Assembly (NCBI RefSeq): GCF_022605725.1
Contig: NC_065563.1
Coordinates: 10,566,518 to 10,630,517 of the forward strand
Source: Anthonomus grandis grandis
Taxonomy: Eukaryota > Arthropoda > Insecta > Coleoptera > Curculionidae
Direction of reading: 5' to 3'
Length of the DNA: 64,000 bases
Shown: piece after piece, positions 21,121 to 33,300 of the stretch
How the letters are laid out: every line of letters begins with the position of its first letter
Position numbering within the stretch: the stretch's first letter is position 1
The notes under the pieces: generated by a model
Told to the model about the DNA's origin: nothing
Seen by the model: the letters and a program-made list of their open reading frames with translations, nothing else
Database searches by the model: none
Program-made: the position numbers and the translations under genes

Positions 21121-24100
21121 TTATTTCTTTATAGAAATGTTTTTTTGTACTCAATTTTTCACGAGCAGTTTGACATCAGTTTTATGTTGTAAATATTTTT
21201 GGTAGGCTTTGTCTCATGAGAAATTTATTGTTAGACGTGATCTACGGTGTAAATGGTCTTTCTTAAATTATTTTTTGCTTTAGGGAACTAAGGAAGACAT
21301 GCTTATTAATTAAAAATATTTTTAGAAAAAAATGTTATTTTGGGAGTACATATTTCACAGTATGTTAACAGAAATTAGCCATCCTTTTATTGTACCGCAA
21401 TCTTTAAGAATGACTGACTTGAAAATGAATATAGGATCCACCAAAGTACATGAAATAGAGGCTCAAGAATTGGGTTAGAAATAATGAAGAAATTTTCGTT
21501 AAGTTCACTCGTACAAATAATAGGTTGGTTGCCTAATATAGATGGCAGTGCTACATATTTATAGTTTTTCTCGCTGGGAGGTGAGGAAAACGGGGAAAAC
21601 TGGATATCGTTTTCCAAAACGCGCCCGTCTGCGTAATTTACTACGATGCCGACAAGAAAAGGAAAAAACGCACGTATCCCGGTTCTGTTTTGGCCCTTTT
21701 TCTCCCCTTTGCCAGAAATATGATTTACACGCCCGCCAGATGTGCTAAATGATCCCGATTCCAGAAAGTTTTCCCCCCCGGGTGCCTTATGGGCGACGCC
21801 TCCTGTTTCTCCGATTGGATTATCATTTAGTAGATTGTTCCTGATGTTGTTTTCTTTCTCCTCTTTTTTTTTTTTTAATATAAATTTAAAACGGTTTTTA
21901 TTTCCGCGGCTAAAACCCGTTAATAATACGGGAATGTCATAATAAAATTTCCATATTTTGCAATTTTCGATTCCGAATGTTGTAGTTTTCATTTTTGTTG
22001 TTTGTTTAAATAATACGAGGGAACGCAATTACTGGATCCGCAATGGAAAAGTTAAAATGTATTTTCTGTTATGGGGTTGTTCATTACGTGCGCCCCAAGG
22101 GCGGATACGTTTTAATTAATGTACTTACTATTATACCTATTTTGCTTATTTACGTTATATGGATAATTTTTTTTTAATGACTGTTAATTTTCTCGAGAAC
22201 GCTTCATCAAATTTCATGGAATTTTATTTAGAATTTAAAAAATTCAAATTAAAAGGTTTTGAACTAATGATTATTTAGGTATAGAGATAGGCAAATTACA
22301 TTACATTGTAAATTGCCAAGAAATAACTTTAATCACTAGATAATAATTGAAGCGGTTATTGTATAAAAGGAACAAGTCCGTAATAACTACTTAAAAATTA
22401 AAAAAAAAACATTTAGTTTGTAAAGTTGAAGAGCTATCAATTTATGGTCTACAGATGTAGCAGAATAATATGCGAAAATGTATTCAGAAAAATATTAAGT
22501 TTGTAAGTAAAATATTAAGGTTTATAAAAAAGATTAATGTACCCTACTCAAATCAGAAATTCATGGTCTTCTTTCACCTTGAATATTTACAGAAAAGAGA
22601 GACAAGGAGAAAAGCACCTCCGTCACTCAAATTATTCTAATTGAAGTGGCCCGGGCCAACTTTCGCCTTTCGCGATCCCACAAAATGTGATAAATCAAAC
22701 GGAGGGGGGCCAACGTCTCGTTACACTTTCACGACGACACAATCGATTTAAGGAAATGGAGATTTTTTGCTATTTCCATAACAGGAGAAATTCGAAATAA
22801 AAAGTATCGGAAAATTAACTGCTGTCGTTGCTCGCTCAGAAGGTTGCCTACCTGGTTAGGCAACCGGCCTGACAGGCAAAGTGCCATTGCAATTTAAGCT
22901 TTGAGCAATATTACAGTCCTTTGATAAGCCGACAGGGCCTTTTGATGTCGGATCAATCCGAAATATAAACATTTCGAGGCAAATCAATCGGGATGCCCCG
23001 GGGCTACGTAAAAGTGACATTCCCGGTTAGTTACGGGGGTTTGACTCCCGCTCCCCTGGAGATTTCGGGGAAACTTCTCCACATATTCGCCGTCTCTCCT
23101 CCTGTCTTCTACTGCGTTCAGAAACTTCTTAGCTGTCGAGACTATAATGTAGGTAACATGCATTCGGTTTCAGTTTTCCTGCTGGGAGTTTTGATATTTC
23201 TCTCTTCTCTTTATATTATTTATTAGGAAAACGGCCGGGGGAAGACTTGCCGGATATTATGGGGAAAGGCGGAGAGGATTTACCAGAGCAATTCGTCATC
23301 TGTAGGACCTTTAAGTTACATATCTGCCGACCAGATGCCGCCATGTTGAAAATTGAGTGACGTTGATAGCTGTCATAGATATAAACGTCAAAATTGTCAC
23401 TTGTCAGTCATGTCGGCATGGTAGTCAAACGTGTCGAAAGGATTAATTTTTGTCTAGCTCATTAGGCTAAAGGAAACGCAGAGAAAGACGTCCGTAATAG
23501 TCCACTATATTTTCAGTTCAAAATGAAATTTAAATTGAACTAATATTTTGCCGCGCTTTTTAACAGTGAGTATGATAGAAACAATCTTATAGGAAAAACC
23601 ATGTGTTCGACAGAGATCGGTAGAGGGTAGATCATTAATTGAAACTGTTTTTTATTGATAGAACCGACACCGAAAAATTAAAAAAAAAAGAAACTTCTTG
23701 GTCTAAATCAATCGACCACCATCAGTTCTCCTAAAGGCAACATTTAAAAAAAATGTTGATGCATTTTTCTATTTCCACATTGTTGGGCGCCAAAAAGTGT
23801 CATTATACAATTATATTTTATAGAAGTTTTATAGGCTCGAACTGCCTTGAAAAAAATAATAATAAACTACGTGTCATCGACATATTATTGTGACATTCAA
23901 ACTTTAACCGCGTAATGATCCTACGATAAATCACAAAAGAGTTTATTTAATTTTTATGATAAAAAGGTGGGGTGGGGTGGTTGCTAGAGTGTGGGGGGTA
24001 TAAATCGGAGCCGATCCGACATAAAATACCGTTTAACAATATAAATAAATATCAGTTTAAATATGGCAATTTATTTCCTCCCCCCGAAAACTAATGATAT

Positions 24101-24289
24101 CATTTGCGAATTAATGTTTCGGTGGCGTGTTTGGCTTTTATGGGCCTATTTGTCATGATATTTTTGTAATATCATCATTTGTGGGCATGGATTGGGGGAA
24201 GAGCACAACCCCTTTTATAAACATTACTTTAACTAAAAACGTCAATTTTATCTTAATATATATGTGATAATTAAAATGGCGACATCGAA
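21121..24289. other. Gene-free stretch
   Basis: No supported gene. A 213-codon open frame on the minus strand (21387-22028) has no motif I recognise and includes low-complexity KKKKEEKEN; I do not call it. The section 22560-23350 is more GC-rich and looks like single-copy DNA. Around 23340-23420 GACGTTG and AACGTCA words and GATGCCGCCATG resemble the repeat array that begins at about 24.3 kb and may be an outlying diverged copy. Confidence 0.45.
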
Positions 24290-26285
24290 TTCAAGTGTCA
24301 TGCCATAAAGTTCTAATTGAATAACCCTTGTAATAAACAAAACAAAGCCACGCCCCTTAATTGACACATGTCACGTGACCAATTGGGTATTAACAAATAA
24401 AAGCTCACGTGATAATTCTGTCAACGCAGTGAGCTCCTGCCACGCTATGACGTAGCTATCCAAGAAAATAGAAAATGGTCTCCTGAATTTTTCTGTTATT
24501 ATTTTAGTCTATAATTTTCAAAAAATTACGACTGCCTGGAATAAATAAATATTTTAATTAAGTATCCTATGACATGTGTCAATGTATGTAAAATATTACT
24601 AATGACATTTAACCAGTGACACATTTGAGAAGCTATACTAAAAACCTCGCTACCATTAACTCTTTTCAAGATATTTACATTTAAAATTAAATTATTTACC
24701 GTTGTTAATGGGACACCCTGTATATTCATGTATTTCTTATTTTCTTTCAGATACTTAAGCACATATATATTTTATTAATAATTTCTAAGAAGTACTAATT
24801 GAATAACCCTCGTAGGGTCAAGAAAGGTCACGTGTCCACTCGGTCAACGCTGAAAGCTCCTCCCACAGAGCGGCGCGCAATCCAAGATGGCCGACGAGAG
24901 TGACATACCGGGAGAAGTCAATAAGTGGTCAAAAAACTTTGTAATAGAATAATCGTTCTATCCGTTGTTTATATTTATATTATTTAATATTTTCTTCCAG
25001 GCACTTGGCGACTGCCTGGAATAAATAAATAATTAAACGAGTTCAACTGCTATTGGGACGACCCTTATATAAGCATCATCCTTACAGCTCAATTGGCAGC
25101 CGTCACATGATCCTTTACGTAACAAGAAATAATAAGTCATGTGACAACAGCGAGTTCCTACCATAGTGTGCCTTGTCGATGCATTTTTTTAATTTAAAAT
25201 TTGCTTCCAGGCACTTGTACAATACAATTCTTCAATGCCTGGAATAAATAGGTAAATAATTTAAGCAAAGTCTAATTGAATATCCCTCGTAATAAAGAAA
25301 ACGACCCTTAGTTGACAGATACCGCTTGATCAAGGCGCATTCAGTTCCTCCCACTGTGTGACGTGGCGATTCAAGATGGCCGCCGAAAGTGACGTACCGG
25401 AGCAAGTCAATAAGTTGTCCGTAACATTATTATTATTATTTTGCTCTATTTTTTATTTAAAACGTTCGTGCAGTATTTATATTATTTCTTTGAATACAAT
25501 TTCCGTTACCTAGAAATTTAAATAAATAAGTTTGGAATAAAGAAACGAAGCCCCGCCTCTTAGTGGGGTAGATATCACGTGACCGATGGTGTATCAATAG
25601 ACAAACGGTCACGTGACAATTCTGTCAATGCAGTGAGTTCCTTCGATCGTGTGACGTGGCGATCCAAGATAGTTGCCGAAAGTAACTTACCAATAATGTA
25701 CAACTCCGCGGAATAAATAATTTAATTTGACATAATCTGTGACAGTGTATATCTATATTATTGCTGATATTTTCTATATTTGACAAGCAACAATTTTGAC
25801 AATTGACATTACAGTGTTTCATTCAAGAGCCTGTGACCCGGTGATTGACATTCGACATGGCAATCCAAGATGGTTGCTAGAAATTATGTGCATGGGGCAA
25901 ATCAGTAAGTTGTCAAAACAATCCGTAATAGAATAATGATTAATATTAATAATGTGCATAAATTTAATTTTTTCTTCCAGTAGTTGAACTTGAATACAAT
26001 TTCTTGACTTCCTGGATTAAATAAATAGGTTAATTACATAAAGTACTAATTCAATAACCTTCGTAATAAACCAAAGGAATCCTTGCACTTATGCCACGTG
26101 ACCGATGGTGTATCAATAGACAAACGGTCACGTGACAATTCGGTCAACGCAGTGAGTTTCTCCCACCATGTGACGTGGCAAATCAAGATGGCTGCTGGAA
26201 GTATTCTACCAGGGTATGTTAATAAGTTCGCAAAAAAGTGCGTTTAATTATTGTCCTTTTATATATTTTATTTTGAATGTTGAAG
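24290..26285. repeat. Degenerate tandem array with CACGTG, TGACGT and AAGATGGC motifs (about six units)
   Basis: Units of very roughly 300-500 bp share the order: TTCCAGGCACTTG...TGCCTGGAATAAATAAAT; CTAATTGAATAACCC; TCACGTGACC...GGTCACGTGA; GTCAACGCAGTGAG; TGACGTGGCGATCCAAGATGG; and GTCAATAAGTTG. The CACGTG pair at 25575-25616 and 26095-26134 forms inverted arms around a 20-bp spacer, and a 47-bp stretch is identical between these two units. Copies differ in length and some carry insertions (for example 24540-24780). No coding capacity. Confidence 0.8.
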
Positions 26286-26546
26286 GTCTGAAACAGGTTA
26301 AAAATTCAAGTGGAGTGAAGGTCAAGTCAGGTCGAGTCGAAGTAACGTCCAAGGTCAAGTCAAGGTTACGTGGACGGTTCTAGATAGTTTATTTACTTGG
26401 AAACTGACATTTATTTAACATAAGTTACAGGTTAATCTAAAGATTCATGCCTACCTATCTAACTAGAGTATTTCTTAAAAATTAAGGAAATGGCTACTTT
26501 ATGCAAAGTGCAGGGTGGCCTTTGCGTGGAGTGTGCGTGGGTTTTC
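26286..26546 (-). other. 3' flank of the minus-strand gene, with poly(A) signals
   Basis: Non-coding. On the minus strand AATAAA hexamers occur at about 26391 and 26411, in position for the 3' UTR of the gene to the right. The plus strand has repeated GGTCAAGTCA words (26310-26365). Confidence 0.5.
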
Positions 26547-27266
26547 TCAGGCTCCCACGGAGTGTAAGCTTTGCAGCAGCATTTGAAACTGCTGCTGCAT
26601 TGTGGCGAGGGACACTTGCAGCGACTTCTTCGAATTTTGTCTTCTCCCTAATGACGATCGAAGGGATCTTGGTCCTGCGGTTTGTTGGAGCTGGCTTAGG
26701 TTTTGCCTCAGAAGGAGTGTTCCTGAACCCAGCCCTAGAGGTGGAGGTGGTAGCAGCGGGAGCTTGGTCGGGTGGCGCGATGGTTGGTGTCTTCCTCGGA
26801 ACCATCTCCGGGTCCGCGGTCTTCCTCCTCTTCCTCCTGCTGACGACAGGAACCCGTCATCTTCGTCCTGGAGACCTGCTGGAGTCGCAGTGCAGGCGCT
26901 AGGCTCCTGTGCTAGGACTCCTGTGCTAGGGCGGCAGGGGGTGGCCTGTGCCGAAGCAGAAGCGGACGGCAAGGCGGACTCGAGAGCCTTTATCCGGCTC
27001 TTGAGTGCCTTGGTCGTCTTGTGGAAGATCTGGCAGAAGGCGTTCATCTCCTGCTCGTGTTTTCTCTTCACGCTTCTCATCGGGACTTCGTAGAAGTATG
27101 TTAACTCTTCCTGGTTTGACGGGGTGGTCTGTAGAACGGCCAAATCCGCTTTCAGTTCGGCCTCGTCTTGTGGCGTTTCCTCTTCCTCGTCCGTGTTGCA
27201 GAACTCCGAGAAATCCTCGTCGTCCTCCAAAAGGAAGGAAGAATTTTCGTCTAGCTTGTGAGCCAT
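26547..27266 (-). CDS. Unrecognised 239-residue protein, acidic N-terminus, next to the satellite
   Basis: I do not recognise this protein. The start ATG at 27264-27266 lies in GCCATGG, a strong Kozak context; an upstream in-frame ATG (27311) would add 15 residues. Residues 1-50 are very acidic (LLEDDEDFSEF, DEEEETPQDEAE). About 60-105 form a basic, helix-prone stretch (RSVKRKHEQEMNAFCQIF). The rest is Ser/Pro/Arg/Leu-rich and ends in a helical MQQQFQMLLQSLH. The DNA is far richer in G and C than its surroundings, and AATAAA signals follow. No frameshift is needed. It could be a host exon or retrocopy, or ORF1 of a retroelement. A partly overlapping antisense frame is taken as a shadow. Confidence 0.5.
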   Translation of the reverse strand: MAHKLDENSSFLLEDDEDFSEFCNTDEEEETPQDEAELKADLAVLQTTPSNQEELTYFYEVPMRSVKRKHEQEMNAFCQIFHKTTKALKSRIKALESALPSASASAQATPCRPSTGVLAQEPSACTATPAGLQDEDDGFLSSAGGRGGRPRTRRWFRGRHQPSRHPTKLPLLPPPPLGLGSGTLLLRQNLSQLQQTAGPRSLRSSLGRRQNSKKSLQVSLATMQQQFQMLLQSLHSVGA

Positions 27267-27360
27267 GGCAGTCTCGGTCGTCGGGTAGAAGGACAGCGGG
27301 GTCGGTCGCACTGGTGCACTCGGTACAGCGGAACTAGTTCAGAGAACACGTTAAGTTCAG

Positions 27361-30300
27361 AGAAGACGCTGGTATAGTTAGTTCGAATTCGAAAAAAAAA
27401 ATTTTTGGTGAAAAAAATCGATACGGGGGGGTATACCCGCAAAACGAAAAAACCCAAACTTTGGAGGTCGATATCTCGGCTTCTACTGGTCCGACCTGGA
27501 AAATTTCAACGGTTTTGTCTTAGTTTCGTGTTTCTGAATCCAACGAGACCATCCGCAAGGTCGTAGCTCTGATAGCAGCTGAGATATCGCATTTTTGGAG
27601 CCCATTTTTGGCCTCAAAAACGACGTCGAAAAATGACTTTTTCCGAATTTTCAAAGTGCTGTCATTCAGTTAGTTCTGCTCGAATCTTGTTATAACCCGG
27701 TATTTTCGTAATGTAGGTGGTCTAAAGAAGACGCTGGTATAGTTAGTTCGAATTCGAAAAAAAAAAATTTTGGTGAAAAAAATCGATACGGGGGGGTATA
27801 CCCGAAAAACGAAAAAACCCAAACTTTGGAGGTCGATATCTCGGCTTCTACTGGTCCGATCTGGAAAATTTTAACGGTTTTGTCTTAGTTTCATGTTTCT
27901 GAATCCAACGAGACTATCCGCAAGGTCGTAGCTCTGATAGCAGCTGAGATATCGCATTTTTTGAGCCCATTTTTGGCCTCAAAAACGACGTCGAAAAATG
28001 ACTTTTTCCGAATTTTCAAAGTGCTGTCATTCAGTTAGTTCTGCTCGAATCTCGTTATAACCCGGTATTTTCGTAATGTAGGTGGTCTAAAGAAGACGCT
28101 GGTATAGTTAGTTCGAATTCGAAAAAAAAATTTTTGGTAAAAAAAATCGATACGGGGGGGTATACCCGAAAAACGAAAAAACCCAAACTTTAGAGGTCGA
28201 TATCTCGGCTTCTACTGGTCCGATCTGGAAAATTTCAACGGTTTTGTCTTAGTTTCGTGTTTCTGAATCCAACGAGACCATCCGCAAGGTCGTAGCTCTG
28301 ATAGCAGCTGAGATATCGCATTTTTGGAGCCCATTTTTGGCCTCAAAAACGACGTCGAAAAATGACTTTTTCCGAATTTTCAAAGTGCTGTCATTCAGTT
28401 AGTTCTGCTCAAATCTTGTTATAACCCGGTATTTTCGTAATGTAGGTGGTCTAAAGAAGACGCTGGTATAGTTAGTTCGAATTCGAAAAAAAAAATTTTT
28501 GGTGAAAAAAATCGATACGGGGGGGTATACCCGAAAAACGAAAAAACCCAAACTTTGGAGGTCGATATCTCGGCTTCTACTGGTCCGATCTGGAAAATTT
28601 TAAAGGTTTTGTCTTAGTTTCATGTTTCTGAATCCAACGAGACCATCCGCAAGGTCGTAGCTCTGATAGCAGCTGAGATATCGCATTTTTGGAGCCCATT
28701 TTTGGCCTCAAAAACGACGTCGAAAAATGACTTTTTCCGAATTTTCAAAGTGCTGTCATTCAGTTAGTTCTGCTCAAATCTCGTTGTAACCCGGTATTTT
28801 CGTAATGTAGGTGGTCTAAAGAAGATGCTGGTATAGTTAGTTCGAATTCGAAAAAAAAAATTTTTGGTGAAAAAAATCGATACGGGGGGGTATACCCGAA
28901 AAACGAAAAAACCCAAACTTTAGAGGTCGATATCTCGGCTTCTACTGGTCCGATCTGGAAAATTTCAACGGTTTTGTCTTAGTTTCATGTTTTTGAATCC
29001 AACGAGACCATCCGCAAGGTCGTAGCTCTAATAGCAGCTGAGATATCGCATTTTTGGAGCCCATTTTTGGCCTCAAAAACGACGTCGAAAAATGACTTTT
29101 TCCGAATTTTCAAAGTGCTGTCATTCAGTTAGTTCTGCTCAAATCTCGTTGTAACCCGGTATTTTCGTAATGTAGGTGGTCTAAAGAAGATGCTGGTATA
29201 GTTAGTTCGAATTCGAAAAAAAAAATTTTTGGTGAAAAAAATCGATACGGGGGGGTATACCCGAAAAACGAAAAAACCCAAACTTTGGAGGTCGATATCT
29301 CGGCTTCTACTGGTCCGATCTGGAAAATTTTAAAGGTTTTGTCTTAGTTTCATGTTTCTGAATCCAACGAGACCATCCGCAAGGTCGTAGCTCTGATAGC
29401 AGCTGAGATATCGCATTTTTGGAGCCCATTTTTGGCCTCAAAAACGACGTCGAAAAATGACTTTTTCCGAATTTTCAAAGTGCTGTCATTCAGTTAGTTC
29501 TGCTCAAATCTCGTTGTAACCCGGTATTTTCGTAATGTAGGTGGTCTAAAGAAGATGCTGGTATAGTTAGTTCGAATTCGAAAAAAAAAATTTTTGGTGA
29601 AAAAAATCGATACGGGGGGGTATACCCGAAAAACGAAAAAACCCAAACTTTAGAGGTCGATATCTCGGCTTCTACTGGTCCGATCTGGAAAATTTCAACG
29701 GTTTTGTCTTAGTTTCATGTTTTTGAATCCAACGAGACCATCCGCAAGGTCGTAGCTCTAATAGCAGCTGAGATATCGCATTTTTGGAGCCCATTTTTGG
29801 CCTCAAAAACGACGTCGAAAAATGACTTTTTCCGAATTTTCAAAGTGCTGTCATTCAGTTAGTTCTGCTCAAATCTTGTTATAACCCGGTATTTTCGTAA
29901 TGTAGGTGGTCTAAAGAAGACGCTGGTATAGTTAGTTCGAATTCGAAAAAAAAATTTTTGGTGAAAAAAATCGATACGGGGGGGTATACCCGAAAAACGA
30001 AAAAACCCAAACTTTGGAGGTCGATATCTCGGCTTCTACTGGTCCGATCTGGAAAATTTCAACGGTTTTGTCTTAGTTTCGTGTTTCTGAATCCAACGAG
30101 ACCATCCGCAAGGTCGTAGCTCTGATAGCAGCTGAGATATCGCATTTTTGGAGCCCATTTTTGGCCTCAAAAACGACGTCGAAAAATGACTTTTTCCGAA
30201 TTTTCAAAGTGCTGTCATTCAGTTAGTTCTGCTCAAATCTTGTTATAACCCGGTATTTTCGTAATGTAGGTGGTCTAAAGAAGACGCTGGTATAGTTAGT

Positions 30301-33300
30301 TCGAATTCGAAAAAAAAAATTTTTGGTGAAAAAAATCGATACGGGGGGGTATACCCGAAAAACGAAAAAACCCAAACTTTGGAGGTCCATATCTCGGCTT
30401 CTACTGGTCCGATCTGGAAAATTTTAAAGGTTTTGTCTTAGTTTCATGTTTCTGAATCCAACGAGACCATCCGCAAGGTCGTAGCTCTGATAGCAGCTGA
30501 GATATCGCATTTTTGGAGCCCATTTTTGGCCTCAAAAACGACGTCGAAAAATGACTTTTTCCGAATTTTCAAAGTGCTGTCATTCAGTTAGTTCTGCTCA
30601 AATCTTGTTATAACCCGGTATTTTCGTAATGTAGGTGGTCTAAAGAAGACGCTGGTATAGTTAGTTCGAATTCGAAAAAAAAAATTTTTGGTGAAAAAAA
30701 TCGATACGGGGGGGTATACCCGAAAAACGAAAAAACCCAAACTTTGGAGGTCGATATCTCGGCTTCTACTGGTCCGATCTGGAAAATTTCAACGGTTTTG
30801 TCTTAGTTTCATGTTTCTGAATCCAACGAGACCATCCGCAAGGTCGTAGCTCTGATAGCAGCTGAGATATCGCATTTTTGGAGCCCATTTTTGGCCTCAA
30901 AAACGACGTCGAAAAATGACTTTTTCCGAATTTTCAAAGTGCTGTCATTCAGTTAGTTCTGCTCGAATCTTGTTATAACCCGGTATTTTCGTAATGTAGG
31001 TGGTCTAAAGAAGACGCTGGTATAGTTAGTTCGAATTCGAAAAAAAAAATTTTGGTGAAAAAAATCGATACGGGGGGGTATACCCGAAAAACGAAAAAAC
31101 CCAAACTTTGGAGGTCGATATCTCGGCTTCTACTGGTCCGATCTGGAAAATTTTAACGGTTTTGTCTTAGTTTCATGTTTCTGAATCCAACGAGACCATC
31201 CGCAAGGTCGTAGCTCTGATAGCAGCTGAGATATCGCATTTTTGGAGCCCATTTTTGGCCTCAAAAACGACGTCGAAAAATGACTTTTTCCGAATTTTCA
31301 AAGTGCTGTCATTCAGTTAGTTCTGCTCGAATCTCGTTATAACCCGGTATTTTCGTAATGTAGGTGGTCTAAAGAAGACGCTGGTATAGTTAGTTCGAAT
31401 TCGAAAAAAAAATTTTTGGTAAAAAAAATCGATACGGGGGGTATACCCGAAAAACGAAAAAACCCAAACTTTAGAGGTCGATATCTCGGCTTCTACTGGT
31501 CCGATCTGGAAAATTTCAACGGTTTTGTCTTAGTTTCATGTTTCTGAATCCAACGAGACCATCCGCAAGGTCGTAGCTCTGATAGCAGCTGAGATATCGC
31601 ATTTTTGGAGCCCATTTTTGGCCTCAAAAACGACGTCGAAAAATGACTTTTTCCGTATTTTCAAAGTGCTGTCATTCAGTTAGTTCTGCTCGAATCTTGT
31701 TATAACCCGGTATTTTCGTAATGTAGGTGGTCTAAAGAAGACGCTGGTATAGTTAGTTCGAATTCGAAAAAAAAAAATTTTGGTGAAAAAAATCGATACG
31801 GGGGGGTATACCCGAAAAACGAAAAAACCCAAACTTTGGAGGTCGATATCTCGGCTTCTACTGGTCCGATCTGGAAAATTTTAACGGTTTTGTCTTAGTT
31901 TCATGTTTCTGAATCCAACGAGACCATCCGCAAGGTCGTAGCTCTGATAGCAGCTGAGATATCGCATTTTTGGAGCCCATTTTTGGCCTCAAAAACGACG
32001 TCGAAAAATGACTTTTTCCGAATTTTCAAAGTGCTGTCATTCAGTTAGTTCTGCTCGAATTCGTTATAACCCGGTATTTTCGTAATGTAGGTGGTCTAAA
32101 GAAGACGCTGGTATAGTTAGTTCGAATTCGAAAAAAAAATTTTTGGTAAAAAAAATCGATACGGGGGGGTATACCCGAAAAACGAAAAAACCCAAACTTT
32201 AGAGGTCGATATCTCGGCTTCTACTGGTCCGATCTGGAAAATTTCAACGGTTTTGTCTTAGTTTCATGTTTCTGAATCCAACGAGACCATCCGCAAGGTC
32301 GTAGCTCTGATAGCAGCTGAGATATCGCATTTTTGGAGCCCATTTTTGGCCTCAAAAACGACGTCGAAAAATGACTTTTTCCGAATTTTCAAAGTGCTGT
32401 CATTCAGTTAGTTCTGCTCGAATCTTGTTATAACCCGGTATTTTCGTAATGTAGGTGGTCTAAAGAAGACGCTGGTATAGTTAGTTCGAATTCGAAAAAA
32501 AAAAATTTTGGTGAAAAAAATCGATACGGGGGGGTATACCCGAAAAACGAAAAAACCCAAACTTTGGAGGTCGATATCTCGGCTTCTACTGGTCCGATCT
32601 GGAAAATTTTAACGGTTTTGTCTTAGTTTCATGTTTCTGAATCCAACGAGACTATCCGCAAGGTCGTAGCTCTGATAGCAGCTGAGATATCGCATTTTTT
32701 GAGCCCATTTTTGGCCTCAAAAACGACGTCGAAAAATGACTTTTTCCGAATTTTCAAAGTGCTGTCATTCAGTTAGTTCTGCTCGAATCTCGTTATAACC
32801 CGGTATTTTCGTAATGTAGGTGGTCTAAAGAAGACGCTGGTATAGTTAGTTCGAATTCGAAAAAAAAAAATTTTGGTGAAAAAAATCGATACGGGGGGGT
32901 ATACCCGAAAAACGAAAAAACCCAAACTTTGGAGGTCGATATCTCGGCTTCTACTGGTCCGATCTGGAAAATTTCAACGGTTTTGTCTTAGTTTCATGTT
33001 TCTGAATCCAACGAAACCATCCGCAAGGTCGTAGCTCTGATAGCAGTTGAGATATCGCATTTTTGGAGCCCATTTTTGGCCTCAAAAACGACGTCGAAAA
33101 ATGACTTTTTCCGAATTTTCAAAGTGCTGTCATTCAGTTAGTTCTGCTCGAATCTCGTTATAACCCGGTATTTTCGTAATGTAGGTGGTCTAAAGAAGAC
33201 GCTGGCATTGTTAGTTCGAATTCGAAAAAAAAAATTTTTGGTGAAAAAAATCGATACGGGGGGGTATACCCGAAAAACGAAAAAACCCAAACTTTGGAGG

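Noticed and set aside
21387..22028. A 213-codon open frame on the minus strand
   Set aside because: No recognisable domain, low-complexity Lys/Glu run, and mixed composition along its length. Not enough to call a gene.
24526..24762. A 78-codon open frame on the minus strand inside the array
   Set aside because: It crosses repeat-unit borders and has no motif. An ACACCCTGTATA word within it hints at an insertion, but no partner end was found.
26494..26902. Open frames overlapping the unknown 239-codon gene, on both strands
   Set aside because: GC-rich DNA gives long open frames in several frames. The chosen frame has the best start context and a clear acidic-to-basic layout. A join into the 26494-26805 frame would require a frameshift that is not otherwise indicated.
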